From contig JAJKFJ010020664.1 in NCBI GenBank assembly GCA_027382625.1, forward strand, positions 62,001 through 126,000: a DNA stretch of 64,000 bases, read 5' to 3'. The DNA is from Tetmemena sp. SeJ-2015 (Eukaryota; Ciliophora; Spirotrichea; Sporadotrichida; Oxytrichidae). Below the pieces are notes generated by a model. That model did not search any database. It was not told the DNA's origin and worked only from the letters and a program-made list of their open reading frames with translations. Position numbers and translations under genes: made by a program. Of this stretch, positions 1-11,935 are shown one piece after another. Positions within the stretch are counted from its first letter, which is position 1; each line of letters opens with the position of its first letter.

Positions 1-1768
1 TCTTGTAATTATTTTTGAAGAATTGAACCAAAGATTTGATTGCCTTGACGAAAATTGAGGAGTTCCTTTCCTCATAAAACTCACAAATTATCTATATAAG
101 AAAAGTAAATTTTTATTTTCCTAAAATTCGTATCTTACCTTCAATTCTCTTATCTGTGATTTAATATGAGGGTAGTGCAAAATCTCATCCTGATCCGTCA
201 TCATAGCTCGAGCCGAACGTGCATCCAGTAGACTTTGCTCATACTGTTCCAATTTTCTGTGACAGCGCATTCGCATCATCAACGACCTGACCTTTACGTC
301 ACGCTCCAGCTGATTACGCTTTAGCCAGATTTAAAATACTCACAGCCTTGCCAAAGTTATACAATAAATGCATTGCTTAATAGTTTTGCATCTTCATATG
401 ACACCTTGCAAGCATAAAGAGCAGCTCAGTGTTTTTCACCTTTTTTATTGTTCTTTATTGAAGCATCACTAGACTTTGCTAAGCTCTCTTGTCTCTCTAA
501 GATTCTTGTTATGACGTCAATAACTTTTGGAAAGTCTCCTCTTCAGCATCATCAAGGAAAAATTGTCCTCATTCTAAAAATAATAAGAAAGCTAAGAGAC
601 AAGATCTTTCTTGCGAATCTTTAACTTTGAAAAAATTTTCTTCCTAGGAAGAAGCATTTAAATCCCTTTGTCCAATATCTTAGTGGCCAAAAGATTCTTC
701 TAAGCTAATCTGAGGTCTATCTAAATTCATCTTTGAATGTGACTTGTCTTTATTCTGTTTGAATATATTCCTCTTTAGAATCGACTTGCTTTTCTTTCCA
801 AATAAAGTGTGGTGATTGTCTCATTTAAATGAAATTGAAAGTAATGCAATTTGGAAAGGAACTTATTCTGAGCGAGCGTTATTTGATGATGCATTAGATT
901 CATCAGACTTAGAAGATAATTAAAACAAAAAATAATCAATATTAGACAAGAGTAAGGGATTAAAAATCTAGTCAATGTGGCTCCTTTGCTAAAGCTTTGT
1001 TTCCTCATCCTTTAGTTCTTTGTGACTGTGACTCTGAGCATCTTGGAAATTATCCTCCTCTTCTTATTGATCTATCTCCAAATGATCTCTCTACTCGTCA
1101 GTGTCCTCTTCTTTAGTTGACATACCCTCAGAGAGAGATCTTTTCTTTCGCTCAGTTTTTGACTTCAAAGTTTCCAGCTCCATAAAATTGAAAGTGAAAA
1201 CGGTATTATAAACTTGTTCAAGGTGATAAATCTGTCTTTAAAGTAAATAAATTCGTCTTATTAAGTGATTTAGAATTCCGCACCTATACGGAGCTGATTT
1301 TAGCCCTGGCGATCAACATTCTGTTACTCGAATTAATATTGAAGACGAGAGCAGTTTGCTTGTTCGTTTGAAACTCTATTTGCACCGCTTGAAGTTAAAT
1401 AAATATTGTCAGAAAGTTTTGTAGCTCTGAGTGTAGCATAACTGTGCTAGCTCTGGAGAAGAGTGATTAGCTAAATACGAGTGTAAAGGTGGTTTACTCT
1501 AAGAACCCTATAGCAGTCTTGTTTACTGATACTGCGTCTTGCTTTTCTTTTTCTTGCTCTGCTCCTTTTCCCACGTTCTCTATGAGTTTATAAGATCGAG
1601 CGGATTGGTTTCGGCAGATTTTTTATTAATCATAGGAGATAGTGGTTGCTGAAAATGGAGAATATGAGGTGAATTTGCATCAACATTTTGTAATAATTTA
1701 AGTGGTGGAGACAGGTTGTCCTCATCTCCACTGTGAATTGCCTCTATTTATTTAACTTGACTTTTCAT
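1..1768 (-). CDS. TPR-like repeat protein, 3' end beyond the window
   Basis: Minus-strand gene starting at ATG 1768 (MKSQVKQIEAIHSGDED) and running off the left edge. The N-terminal part is low complexity and rich in S, Q and K. Toward the C-terminus the sequence takes the pattern of tetratricopeptide repeats (TELLFMLARCHMKMQNYQAM, then RMRCHRKLEQYEQSLLDARS). Two clear GT-AG introns are visible at 310-343 (34 nt) and 92-138 (47 nt); both keep the frame. At least three further frame changes (near 1412, 1185 and 600) have no good splice sites and are probably IESs that I could not delimit. TAA and TAG codons are open throughout. TPR proteins are protein-interaction scaffolds; the family member cannot be named from what is visible. 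Confidence 0.6.
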
Positions 1769-1918
1769 TATAATTTAATTATATTAATTATCAACACTAA
1801 TTCAATTAATGCGTCACAGAGCTACTCTATAGATAAATAATCTTCAACTCTTTGTAAGCATTAGTCAATTTTGAAAAGCATTTCTTTAAATGGAATCCAA
1901 AGTTTGAATAATGAAAAT

Positions 1919-3079
1919 AAAGTCTCATTATAGTGTTGGCAAACCTAAGCACGAGAAAGTGATGATCACAACAAACGAGCAAGATGTTTACATTGGAGAC
2001 GTAGTGGTATGCATTATCAAGTCTTTGCTAATTTTATAATGCAGGAAAAATACAAAGGTGTATTGAAGCTAAGCTATCCAATTGAGCATGGTATAATTGT
2101 CGATTGGGCAAATATGGAAATTCTCTGGCGCCATGTCTTTGACGAGTTGAAAGCCTCTCCAAAAGAACATCCAGTCTTACTCACTGAAGCACCTTTGAAC
2201 CCTTATCAAAACAGGATCAGAGCAGCTGATGTGTTTTTTGAGACATTCTAAACACCTTCTTTGTTCTTCCAAACTCAGGCTGTGCTTAGTCTCTACGCTC
2301 AAGGAAAAACTTCAGGAGTTGTAGTTGATTGCGGAGATGGAGTTTGTCATTGCTCTCCAGTTTATGAAGTTAATTCAACCTAACTTAACCATTCTCATTA
2401 AATGTGAAGGTTTTTCTATCAACAACGCAGTTCAAAGAATCGACTTAGGTGGAAGAGATGTGACTGCTCACTTGATGAATCTTTTGAGAAGATCTGGCTA
2501 CATTTTCCACACTACTGCAGAGTTCGAGATCGTCAAAAAGATCAAGGAAAAGTATTGCTATGTCGCCCCAATGAATTCAATCTGTATATAGTAGTTATGC
2601 CCTCACTATTATAAGATTCAACTAATGATGATTTCTTGAAGGTCCAAGATGATAGAGCGCAAACTTCATATCTTTTGCCAGACGGTACTTCAATGAAAAT
2701 CGCCTCTGAGAAATACAAGGCACCAGAGATCCTCTTCTCACCAGATAAAATAGGTCTTGAGTATCCTGGAGTACACGAAATGGTGGTGAATGCAATCAAG
2801 AAGTGCGATATTGATCTCAGAAAGACACTCTACAATAACATCATAGCAGCAGGAGGATCAACTCTCTTTATGGGTTTCAGTGACCGCTTACATAAGAGCA
2901 TCTAAAAATTAGCACCAAAAGATATGAAGGTCACTCTAATCGCTCCTAATAATAGAAAGAACAGTTGCTGGATAGGAGGAGCAACAGTTTCTTCTCTAAA
3001 GGCATTCAGCAGGATGTGGGTAACCAAGAAAGAGTATGAAGAAGAGGGTGCAAGAGTTCTACTCAGATAGAGCATTTGA
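1919..3079 (+). CDS. Arp1/centractin-like actin-related protein, segments 2 onward
   Basis: Encodes all but the first roughly 40 residues of an actin-fold protein. Closest in memory to Arp1 (centractin), the dynactin filament subunit: [49 protein letters not shown], and the C-terminal [13 protein letters not shown] typical of Arp1. FETFQTP has an in-frame TAA where actins have N or Q-like residues, direct evidence for TAA=Gln. GT-AG introns: 2007-2044 (38 nt) and 2584-2615 (32 nt). An IES with repeated TGAAG lies at 2370-2409. Stop is TGA at 3077-3079. The 5' end begins at pointer AAAG (1919-1922), which joins in frame to the separate first segment at 6595-6750. The family assignment is firm for actin-related protein; Arp1 rather than another Arp is likely. 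Confidence 0.88.
2370..2409 (+). other. IES in the Arp1 gene, pointer TGAAG
   Basis: A 40-bp AT-rich stretch between two copies of TGAAG (2365-2369 and 2405-2409). Removing the stretch with one copy gives [11 protein letters not shown], the expected actin-family sequence, in frame. A GT donor is present but no acceptor AG gives the right frame, so excision as an IES explains the data better than splicing. Confidence 0.75.
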
Positions 3080-3751
3080 TTTGTCATGTATAGCTTTGGA
3101 TGACAAAGAAAGGGCATCTTAGCAAGATATATCATAAATATTCAACTTTTATTCATCTCAATCGTATAAGAAGGGTAATACTCTTGATATCTGAATTTCA
3201 AGAATTATTCTCTATTTTTATATATTTGTGAACCGAAATTCTAGTCTATCTTATAGCAGCCTAATTTTTAAGAGACCTGTTATTCTAAAAAATATATTGA
3301 AATTCTTCGTACCATACGATTACATCTATTTTGAGCTTCTTTTTTTGTTAGTATTTCCAAGAAATTCAATTGAAGTGCTAGATTCGTTCGCATTTTTTTA
3401 ATCTAAACTTAGATTGGCTCTATTTATATCGAAGCTGGAATATTATTCAAAGGAAGACATTCTACTGTCTTCGTCATTCATTTTTCCATATCTGTTTTTC
3501 TATAGATAGGGTGCAGGTCTTCTTCTTTTCAAAAGCAGAGAGTTCGAAAAGCTTTAGTTAAATTCAGAATTGGAAGCATTTTAATAATCGATTTATGTAT
3601 TTTAGAGGTGCTTTTCTTCTTATGTTTTGGATAAAGATGTCGCTTCGTCAAAATTGGAATTGTCAATTTTAAAGTTATCTTGGACCTTGACTCCTCTTGA
3701 TCGAAAATAAAAATTTTATCAATAAATGAAAAGCTAAAGAAGTCTTTGGTC
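3080..3751. other. AT-rich intergenic stretch
   Basis: About 670 bp between the Arp1 stop and the end of the next minus-strand gene. I see no sustained reading frame with family-like sequence. It should contain the Arp1 3' UTR, a chromosome-end site and germline-limited DNA, but no telomere-like C4A4 repeats are present. Confidence 0.5.
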
Positions 3752-6113
3752 TCAATAATAAAAATAGCGTCTCTATGATTTTTTGAATCTTAATAAATTC
3801 TAATTTAATCCTTGCTCTGAATCATTAGGTTGTTTATCTTCTAAAATATATCCCTCCTTACTAGACGACTCTATAAGATTTGCATAAGTATTAAAGTTAT
3901 CCAACTTCTTTTAAATTTGAGCATTTGAGAAAGTTGCTGATTAAAGATTCTTTCTGTTGTTGCCTTTATTCATTGAGTTTCGAGAGAAATGAGGTTGCAA
4001 ATTTGAGGTTGACATGAAACTTGCAGAACTCAAACCCTCTCTATTCCTAGTTCTGTATTTACTTTGAGAAACTGATTTGTAGAAATCAGGATAGGCCTTC
4101 GAAATTTCATCCTCATCATCTTATAACTTATCCTCCTTTACTAATTTTTGTATTTTGGGAGAAAGATGAGTGATTTCTATTCTATCATAGTTCATTAGCT
4201 TCTCCGCCTAATCCATTAAGCGAGGATATCTCATAATTCCAATAGCTTATTTCAAAAGTGTCTTATGCTTCTCTAAGTCAGTTTACAAGTTCTTTATGAT
4301 GTTATCTCTAACTAAAATTTCATTTTCGAAGTTTAACTTAAGATCTAAGAGATTCTACTGCATAATTCTCAGTTCCTCTCTGTGGCGATCTTCCTAGCTT
4401 TTAAGTAAATATACACACCTCTATGTTTTTATATATAATTTAAAGTCTGTATTCCTCCATTTCTCTTTGAACTTCCATCTCATGCTTGACTTTCTCTATT
4501 TCTAATTTCAATAGGATATTGCTTCCTCTAAATTTTTCAGCTGACTCAATGCACTCCTCTGAAACATTTTTCATTGATCCTAAATGATCCTCTAAAATTT
4601 CAATCTTATTAAGTAATCTATCTTTCTCCTCTTCTTGTTTCTCTATGTGATTCACGAGTCCTTTAAGGTCGGGATTGCTTGATTTAAATGAGGAAGTAGG
4701 CTCTGGTCTGTAAAATAGTTGAGTCATAGTAAATTTAAATTAAAAAAGTTTGAGTCTTGAACTTATCATTCGCTTGTTCTATGGCCTATCTCTTTTAATT
4801 CCTGATAAACTAGGTTTCAATTTCTGTTTCTTATCTATAGAGCAGATGTATTAGCTTCCTTATGATTTTCTCTTTGATGTGTATTTGTAGTTTAATCTCC
4901 TCATTTTAGTGCTTAAGAGTTTTACACTCCTTATTGAACAACTCAGCTATTCTTTTAAACATGCATGTAAGATAATATAATTTACTTAGAAAGTCTATTC
5001 TCTTTTCTCTCTCCTTTTACTCTTTTTAGAAATGGTCTTTGTTCAACTGCAGTTGCAAATGTAAGTCGAAGTTGAATCGCTCCTTCAAAGATTAGATCTT
5101 GTCATTCACTTGTTCACTATGAGTATTAAGATAAGGAATGTATTTCTTACTCTATTTTTCTGTGATTTGAACTCTGGCTTTTGTTTGCTTCATCCGCAAA
5201 TGTGCTAATCTGATTATCAATTAAGTTATTCACTTAATGATGTAGATTCTGAATAACAGTTGACCCAATAGAATCCCTCATCTTATTCTCCTCCTTTTTA
5301 TATTAAGAGCCCTCTCCAACACTTGGAAAAGAGTCTCTCTTCTTCTTGAAACTAAAACTGGCTCCTCTTTCCATCTCAATCTCAGAGTACTCGTCGATGT
5401 AGGAATCTGGCTTCTGACCAAAGTAAAATGGCTGATGAGCCAGTTGATGCTGTTGAGCAGCTTTTGAATTAGACAGACTTAAATTTTCCTAAGAGTGTCT
5501 GTGATTAGATGATTGTCTAATTAAGTTAGATTCACTCCTGTTGTCAGAGAGAGGTTGAAAATTTATAGCTAACCCTGCCAGTGAGTCAGCTTAAAAATAT
5601 ATGGATTCTAATCTATCTATGCTTGTTACCAGCCTGAAATTTCAATTTTATTGGATTCAATCGTTTACTTCAAACTGCTTCCATAGGGATTTGATTCTCC
5701 TAAATTTTGTCCTCTACTTCTGTAATCTGATCCCAACTTCTAGCCGTTGCCTCCTATGTTACTCTACTCGTGAGATTGGTATCTCTTTAGTTCTCTCTTC
5801 ACTTTACTGGCTAATGATTCATCTAACTTCTTAGCCAAGTCTCTGCTGCTAGAGTCTTCTTTACAAGAAATATTTACGCTCCATGAAAATAATTGCTTCT
5901 TAGTGATGGCTGTTATCCTTGTTAGAATTTCCTCTTGCTCTTGAATGCCTCCCAGAGTTTATCCCACTTAAGGCCTAAGACTTTTAGTCCTGATTCTTGC
6001 TAGAAGGGGGCTGCTCATTTCTATTCTTCACTTCTCAACCACTGTAAACAGTTTGGGATCTGTTCCGTTCTCTCTAGCTTATATCTCTCACATTATCATT
6101 TGACAAAAAATAC
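3752..6113 (-). CDS. Coiled-coil protein
   Basis: Long minus-strand coding region ending at TGA 3752-3754. The protein is dominated by heptad-like K/E/Q/L-rich sequence (for example LVNHIEKQEEEKDRLLNKIE, LKLEIEKVKHEMEVQREMEE), with a Ser/Asn-rich C-terminal third and a Q/H/S-rich N-terminal region. One good intron (GTTCAAG...TTTTACAG, about 55 nt, around 4697-4751) joins AIEQANDK to PEPTSSFKSS in frame. Several other frame changes between 5150 and 6050 lack splice sites and are probably IESs, so the exact start is unknown; the open region reaches about 6113. Coiled-coil proteins of this sort are often basal-body or cortical components in ciliates, but nothing here identifies a family. Confidence 0.6.
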
Positions 6114-6594
6114 AAAAAGAGAATGAGTTAGAGGCATAATTTAATTTGATTAGATTTTTTAGAGCTGGAAATTAAAAGTAGAAACCTCTGGCTTTCTACT
6201 TGGAGTTAGATTCAGTCCTTTATTTATCTTTTGTTGCAGATTTTTCATATATTTTTAATTATTTTAACATCTTAGGTCCACTTTTAATTCGATATATTTG
6301 TTTGAGAAAATTAATTTTCCAATTTACCACTTCTAAAGAATAATTTGGGGATGCCTTGCCAAATACTTTTTTATATTTAAATTAAATTTTGGTAATAATA
6401 GATAAATTCCAAGCAATCAATTTTTAAGAAATAGATTCTTAATATAAGAAAGACTATTAATATATTGGATTTATGAGAAGGGATTTTCTTTTAGAATTCA
6501 TTGGAATAAAAAATGAGAAAATTTGAGTGAATATCTTTCTCCCTAAATTATTGAAATAGTCTGAGTTGTTTATAATTTGTAGATTAGCAATTTA

Positions 6595-6750
6595 ATGGAC
6601 GGAGGAGATTACTCAGACGGAATCACAAAGGCTCCTATTGTTATTGACAATGTGAGCATCCTAATTCATTATAAAAATTTAAACTTACCTTTATGATAGG
6701 GGTCAGGAGTCATCAAAGCCGGCTTTGGTGGAGAAGAGCAACCTCAAAAG
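6595..6750 (+). CDS. Arp1/centractin-like, displaced first segment (MDS1)
   Basis: ATG at 6595 opens MDGGDYSDGITKAPIVIDN, then a 48-nt GT-AG intron (6652-6699), then GSGVIKAGFGGEEQPQK, the phosphate-binding N-terminus of an actin fold that is missing from the main body at 1919-3079. The segment ends in AAAG (6747-6750), the same four bases that begin the main body (1919-1922). Joining at AAAG gives [18 protein letters not shown] in frame. The first segment therefore lies about 3.5 kb downstream of the rest in the same orientation, so the gene is scrambled. Confidence 0.8.
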
Positions 6751-7189
6751 ATCTTCAACTCTAAAAAATATTTGTAATAAGTAGAAATTTTGTTATTTTT
6801 GTAAAATACATTTTCAAATGTTAATACACTTCTATAAATAGTTTGATTAAATAAAGTATAAAAATATTATCGTAAAAAAGTATCCTGCAAAATTGGTCTT
6901 CCACTTGTGTAAAATATAGTAATAGATATTTTCATTCAATTTAGATATTTTTACTTTCACGAAAGACTAATTTATGAAAAATTTTAGCAACACCAATCAA
7001 TATGATATAATTTTGAAATTAGAATATTTTTTATTTAAGCCTCTATTTAAGATTTCTCCATAATTTTTATCATAATTCAAATTCGTCCTAAAATTTCTCT
7101 CTTGGTCTTATCCTTATAAATTAATTTAATTTTGATTTAAAAATGTAGCTAATGATTTATAAATAGTTCAGGGCTCTAGATATCAGAAG
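6751..7189. other. AT-rich non-coding stretch
   Basis: Very AT-rich sequence after the Arp1 first segment with no convincing frame. The frame of the following minus-strand gene stays open into it until about 7085, so a short part may be coding or 3' UTR. Confidence 0.4.
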
Positions 7190-9302
7190 AAATCATCTTC
7201 AGCCTTGTCACTGAAATCAATTACAACTTCGATAAAAATAATAAAATTATTTTTTTAGTTGAATCATCATCATTATTCTAAACTTGATTTTTATATTTGG
7301 ATTAAGATTGTGAATCCTACCCACGGTTTGCTCTGCTTCCTTCAATAGTTCCAATCAATTTATCAAACTCGTCAAGACTTTCCCTCACCATGCCATCATT
7401 GTTGCTTTTTCCTTGTGAAGAGGTATTGTTTATGGTGCTCTTCATGTCATTATTTCTATTGACTCGAAAAATTAATTTAATTAACAAAGACTGGAATTGT
7501 TGATGAGACCTTATTTTTCTACTCGATGCCGAAAAGATCCTCTAGCTTCTTTGACTTTTATTCTTTAGACGCGAGTCCTGAGTAATTATCATTAGCCCTT
7601 ATAGGACTCATTTATAAAGCAGATTCAGTACCTGGCTTAACACTTTTTCCCAAAGCTGACCCTCCTCCAAAATTTAAATACTTAACTATTTTGAGTTATA
7701 TAAAATCTAGAGACTCACTTAGCAAATCTTCAAATTCATCTACTGCTACAGGCTTTGCGTTGTAATTATCTTCTACCAAAGATCTTTTAGCCCCGATCAA
7801 ACTTTTTATCTCATTCTACTATTTTTACTTTGCTTAGAGTCTATCATCCATCAATTAGGGAGAGTCGTTTCTCGCTTGCAATCTGCTATCCTAGTTATTG
7901 GACTGTAAATTCTTCTTAATCTAAGGAAGCTACCCAATATCATTCTTGCTGTCTATATGGTTACTCTCATATACGATCAAGCATTAATTTTTAGATTGAA
8001 TTTTAGTTACTACTCAATATTGACTGATCGTTCAAATTTTGAACTTAGCTTTGATTAAGTTTTGAGGCATTAAGCTTGCTACGGTCTAGAGATTTCTGCT
8101 CCTCCTCAAGCAAGGAATCCTCTAAAATTCTATCTGCTGCTGACTACTCCTCTTATTCCCTCCTCGCCTTGCTATTGCTATTTTCCACACCCATTCCTAG
8201 TGCAGGCCCTCCAAATAAAGGCTAAGGATTTAAATTCGAAGGCACTTTCTTCTTTCCTACCTCCACTGGAGGGAGAGAATTTAAGCCGTTATTCATATTC
8301 TAAGGCTGCTTGAATGAATATCCGAACTACTCCTTCACCGGCTCTTTTCCCTTTTTCTCAACATCTTACTCTGCCTTATTCAAAGAATTCCAAATAAAGC
8401 CCTTAAATTGATACAAACTATATGAGATTGTTCCTCTTCTTAATTGCATCTATGTTTAATTGCCCATTCTGCTTCTTATGTTCGAGGGAGGAAAGTTTCA
8501 TGACCTCTCTTAGCATCTTCTCTTCTTCCTCATTTTGTTCCTGCTCAAAGATCGATTGGATAATTGCCTCATTTAGGACGTCCTGATAATCTGCATCCTA
8601 GGAATCTATTTCTGACCCGTAGTCGTCCCCCAGAATCCTTTTCAGTCTTGCATTTGACACTAGGCTGCTGTTGAACTGATCTTATGAAGATAGTTGACGT
8701 TGGTTTAAAATGAAACATGTATAATGCTAATGCATATGTAGTGAAATACGATTTGGTTTTAGTTCTATTGTTGGGGAATCTATTGATTTTACTGTTGTTG
8801 CCTTGCCTATGCCTATCTGTTCTATTATTCCTGAGGTGGAACTACCACAGGTACCATCATTCCATTCACATTAGCTATTCCATTCATTTGAGGTTAGTTC
8901 CGTTATTAAGGATCCATTCCAGCGATTCGAGGGTCTAAAATCAATTAGAGTCATGAAAGAACAAAGATTATCTAAGATTACCTTGGTTATAATTCTAAAA
9001 CTACTACTAAGCGTTAGGAGCAGCACCCTAGTTGTACCCATTTTAGGCAGGGTTTATTTGAACTTTTTGATTCAGTAAAACACATTATTTAAAAGATATT
9101 TGATTCTATTGTTACCCAGGAAGCCTATTACCTCCTACACTCTTAATAAAAATTCTATTTAATTGCATGCTAAAAATATTGTCTTGCTTCTATTCTTGTC
9201 AAACTGCGAAGGTATATCGAGATTTTATCTTTTTCCATGCTGGAGTTAGCTTTCAAGTTCGAATGATTTGTCGGATGCTTTCTTTTTATTACTGTTTCCC
9301 AT
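7190..9302 (-). CDS. Q/N-rich protein with a UIM-like motif and MGNSNKKK start
   Basis: Starts at ATG 9302 with MGNSNKKKASDKS, a good N-myristoylation context followed by lysines, suggesting membrane attachment (inference). The middle is Q/N/P-rich (NGMMVPVVVPPQEQQ). A segment EEEEKMLREVMKLSSLEH matches the pattern of a ubiquitin-interacting motif (acidic run, then hydrophobics, Ala/Val and Ser at the usual spacing). The C-terminal part has low-complexity S/N/K sequence with EDLFGIE and SLDEFDKLIGTIEG. At least two in-frame GT-AG introns occur (one around 8660-8760). The 3' end is uncertain. I do not recognise the family. Confidence 0.55.
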
Positions 9303-9928
9303 TGGTTGTATTGGTTCTTAAAATTGTCCTTGTTTGTAAAGTGGAGTTGTAGTTGTTTCCCTTTTGATTTATATATTTATTAAAACAAATTTTCATTAAT
9401 TTACCGATGGAGTGAAACCATGATAGACAATAGTTCTCTAAACTAATACTGCTGAAAATTTATTGCAAAATTTTTGGATAAATTAAAATGGATTTAAGGG
9501 GTTGCAGTTGAAGTGTATTTGTATACCATAAATTATATCTTAAAAATCTAAGAACTTTATTTTCTTGGAATTTCTTTTATGTGAGACTCACTCAACTTAG
9601 AGTTATAAGCGACAAAATTTTAGATAAGTTTCATATTTCAATTTTAAATTAATGAGCGCATCATATCTCGCTCCTAAGATGCGTTTAGAAGATAATCAAA
9701 GAAGAACTCATATTAATTTTTGATAAAATATGGAACAAGCTGCAGATCGGAGCGAAACCTGCAATATCAATTGCCATGAAGTTGCAACTCTCTATTTAAG
9801 ATTTTAAGCTCTCTCTTTGATTTTAAATATAAGTTTTAACTATAATAATTCATAATGATATAAATTAATCTTATAATAAGTTTTGCTAGCACTTATGTAT
9901 ATATGATTTGGGTGACGCAGAGTGATTG
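9303..9928. other. AT-rich intergenic stretch
   Basis: About 600 bp between a divergent pair of genes. No sustained reading frame or repeat was recognised. It should hold the 5' flanks of both genes. Confidence 0.5.
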
Positions 9929-10462
9929 ATGCTGCGGAATCATGGCTTAGAGATGATGCGTCATTATAGCAGAGAATCCATTAGAGAATATAATTAAGTT
10001 ATGATTTAATTACTCTCATCGATTAAGTATAAAGATATAAAAATATTATATCCTTGTAATTTTTGTGGAGGTCGCAATTCAAATTTTCCTGAATTTAAAA
10101 TTGAAGAATTCGAGTCAGCGCTCTCATCTAGCTGTGAACCACTGAATAAAAATACTCATTTGAATTTTGATTGGGATGAGAAAAAATATTTTTTTTCCAC
10201 GTTGCAAACTTCATATTTATAATTTCAACCATTCATAGATTTTAATTATTATCTAAACTATATTAGTAACAGTTAACTGTTTATTCCAGCACTCAGCGAG
10301 TTTGTTGGTTTGTATATGCTGCAAACAAGTCAAAAAATATCTTGTCATTCTATTTCTTAATTGGATTCGACTGGGATTAAAGTAACTGTACAACTGTCGC
10401 CTTAGTCATTCTATTAAAAGTAACCACTATATATGGAAGTTAAATTTAATTCTGGATTTTGA
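9929..10462 (+). CDS. Unidentified 177-aa protein
   Basis: Uninterrupted frame from ATG 9929 (an in-frame TGA lies just upstream) to TGA 10460-10462, with several TAA/TAG read as Gln. The protein starts MLRNHGLEMMRHYSRES and contains a Cys pair (YPCNFCGGRN) and aromatic-rich stretches (FNYYLNYI). Composition is mixed rather than repetitive, which supports a real gene. Its last 57 bases overlap the 3' end of the opposite-strand gene. No family recognised. Confidence 0.5.
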
Positions 10463-11736
10463 GGATTTATCGATTCTGCTAGGACCAGAGAATTGATTAT
10501 AAAAATGAGAAGTGTCAAAATATTTTTTGTATTGATCAAATAAGCTATCTTGTTCTGATATCATAGAGTAAGTATCCTCAAAGTTATCTGTCTTCAGATT
10601 TGACCTGCCGCCATCGATATGCTTTTGTCCAAACAGATTGCCATTTTGTCTTTTAAATAAATATACTTTCCTATCTCAAACTCTACGCCTTTGGAGGATA
10701 ATGGATCTATAGTACAATTATTTGTACAATAAGTTAGCTTTATTTATAATGAATTAATCAAATTTAGCTAAATTTTTCCATTATAACTGAAATAATTCTT
10801 TAAGCCTCACTAAATCTTAGTTTTGGTTGCTTGGAATGATCATCTTCGCTTTAAATGGAAAGTGTTTCCCCAGAGAGAAACTCATCTCCCATATATTAAG
10901 TGTGTGACATTTTATGATTAAGCAATTTAAGGCTCTACTCTTCAAGTTTAGAACCGTTTTTATTGTCTTACAAGAACTATGGTTATAAAAGTTTTAATTT
11001 CTCTATCTTTTTCTTTAAAATTCTAAATGCAATACTAAATGGCAGCTCTTTGCTTCTGCTCTTGCCACCATTATACGAAATCCTTGGCTGTTTTCTTTTG
11101 AGTTTCCTTCTGAGCATTTAAAATACTGGTTATCTGTTGCTCAACACTCTCATTTAATTTAGAATAATCTCCTACTCCTCGTCTCGCTTAACTTCTATCA
11201 ACTAGCTAGTACTGGTCCTTATCATTTAATTATTAAAATTTAGTATGAAAAGTGTCTGCTTTTTTATTAAATATTTTATGTTAAAACTGATCCTTATCAT
11301 AGTTGAACTTAATGAGAAAATAACTTAACTTCTCATAAATCTGCATATTTATGCTCAAATTGAAATAATGAAGGCTAGATTTTCCTCTTCATCATCCTCT
11401 GAAAATTCATAAGCCTCCTCCTATCTGTAAATTCTTTCTAGCTACTTTCTATTGAAAGCATCGGTCTCATCTGCGAATTCCTTCTCTCTATCAAACACTC
11501 TCAACTTTCCACTATTTTGTGAATTTAGTTCCTCTTTTGCTCCTTTGAGTTTAAACACTTTCTTGAAAAGTCTTTTTTCTTCTCTCTGTGTTCTGCGCTT
11601 GCTCAACGTGTTCACAAATGATGAAAATAAGTTGCATTTCAATAATAATAATGACTTGAGTCTCAGCAAGAGAATTGAAACCATCGCTATCACTATGAAT
11701 TTCCAAAAGTTTGGATGATTCACGAATTAAATTCAT
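10406..11736 (-). CDS. Coiled-coil protein, unidentified
   Basis: Starts at ATG 11736 (MNLIRESSKLLEIHSDSDG). An intron from GTCATT to ...AACACAG joins NSLAETQ to REEKRLFKKVFKLKGAKEE in frame. Then comes an acidic stretch (SEDDEEENLAF) and a long helical Q/K-rich part (EQQITSILNAQKETQKKTAK). Between AFII and YEKLSYF a 26-bp piece flanked by ATTT must be removed and looks like a short IES. The C-terminal part includes GNLFGQKHIDGGRSNLK and ends at a TGA at 10406-10408. Function unknown. Confidence 0.55.
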
Positions 11737-11935
11737 GCTACAATTTAATTTAAAAGAATTGTCTTAGATACTTCAAAAATAGCATGCTAAACCTAAATAT
11801 CAAATTTATTAATTTTATAATAAATTTGTGGACTATATTTCATCATTTATATATAAAATAGGCTATAAGCTTGGTGCTGAACAAGTATTTAACATATTGG
11901 AGAAGTTATTTCACGAATATTGGGAAGTCCACTTT

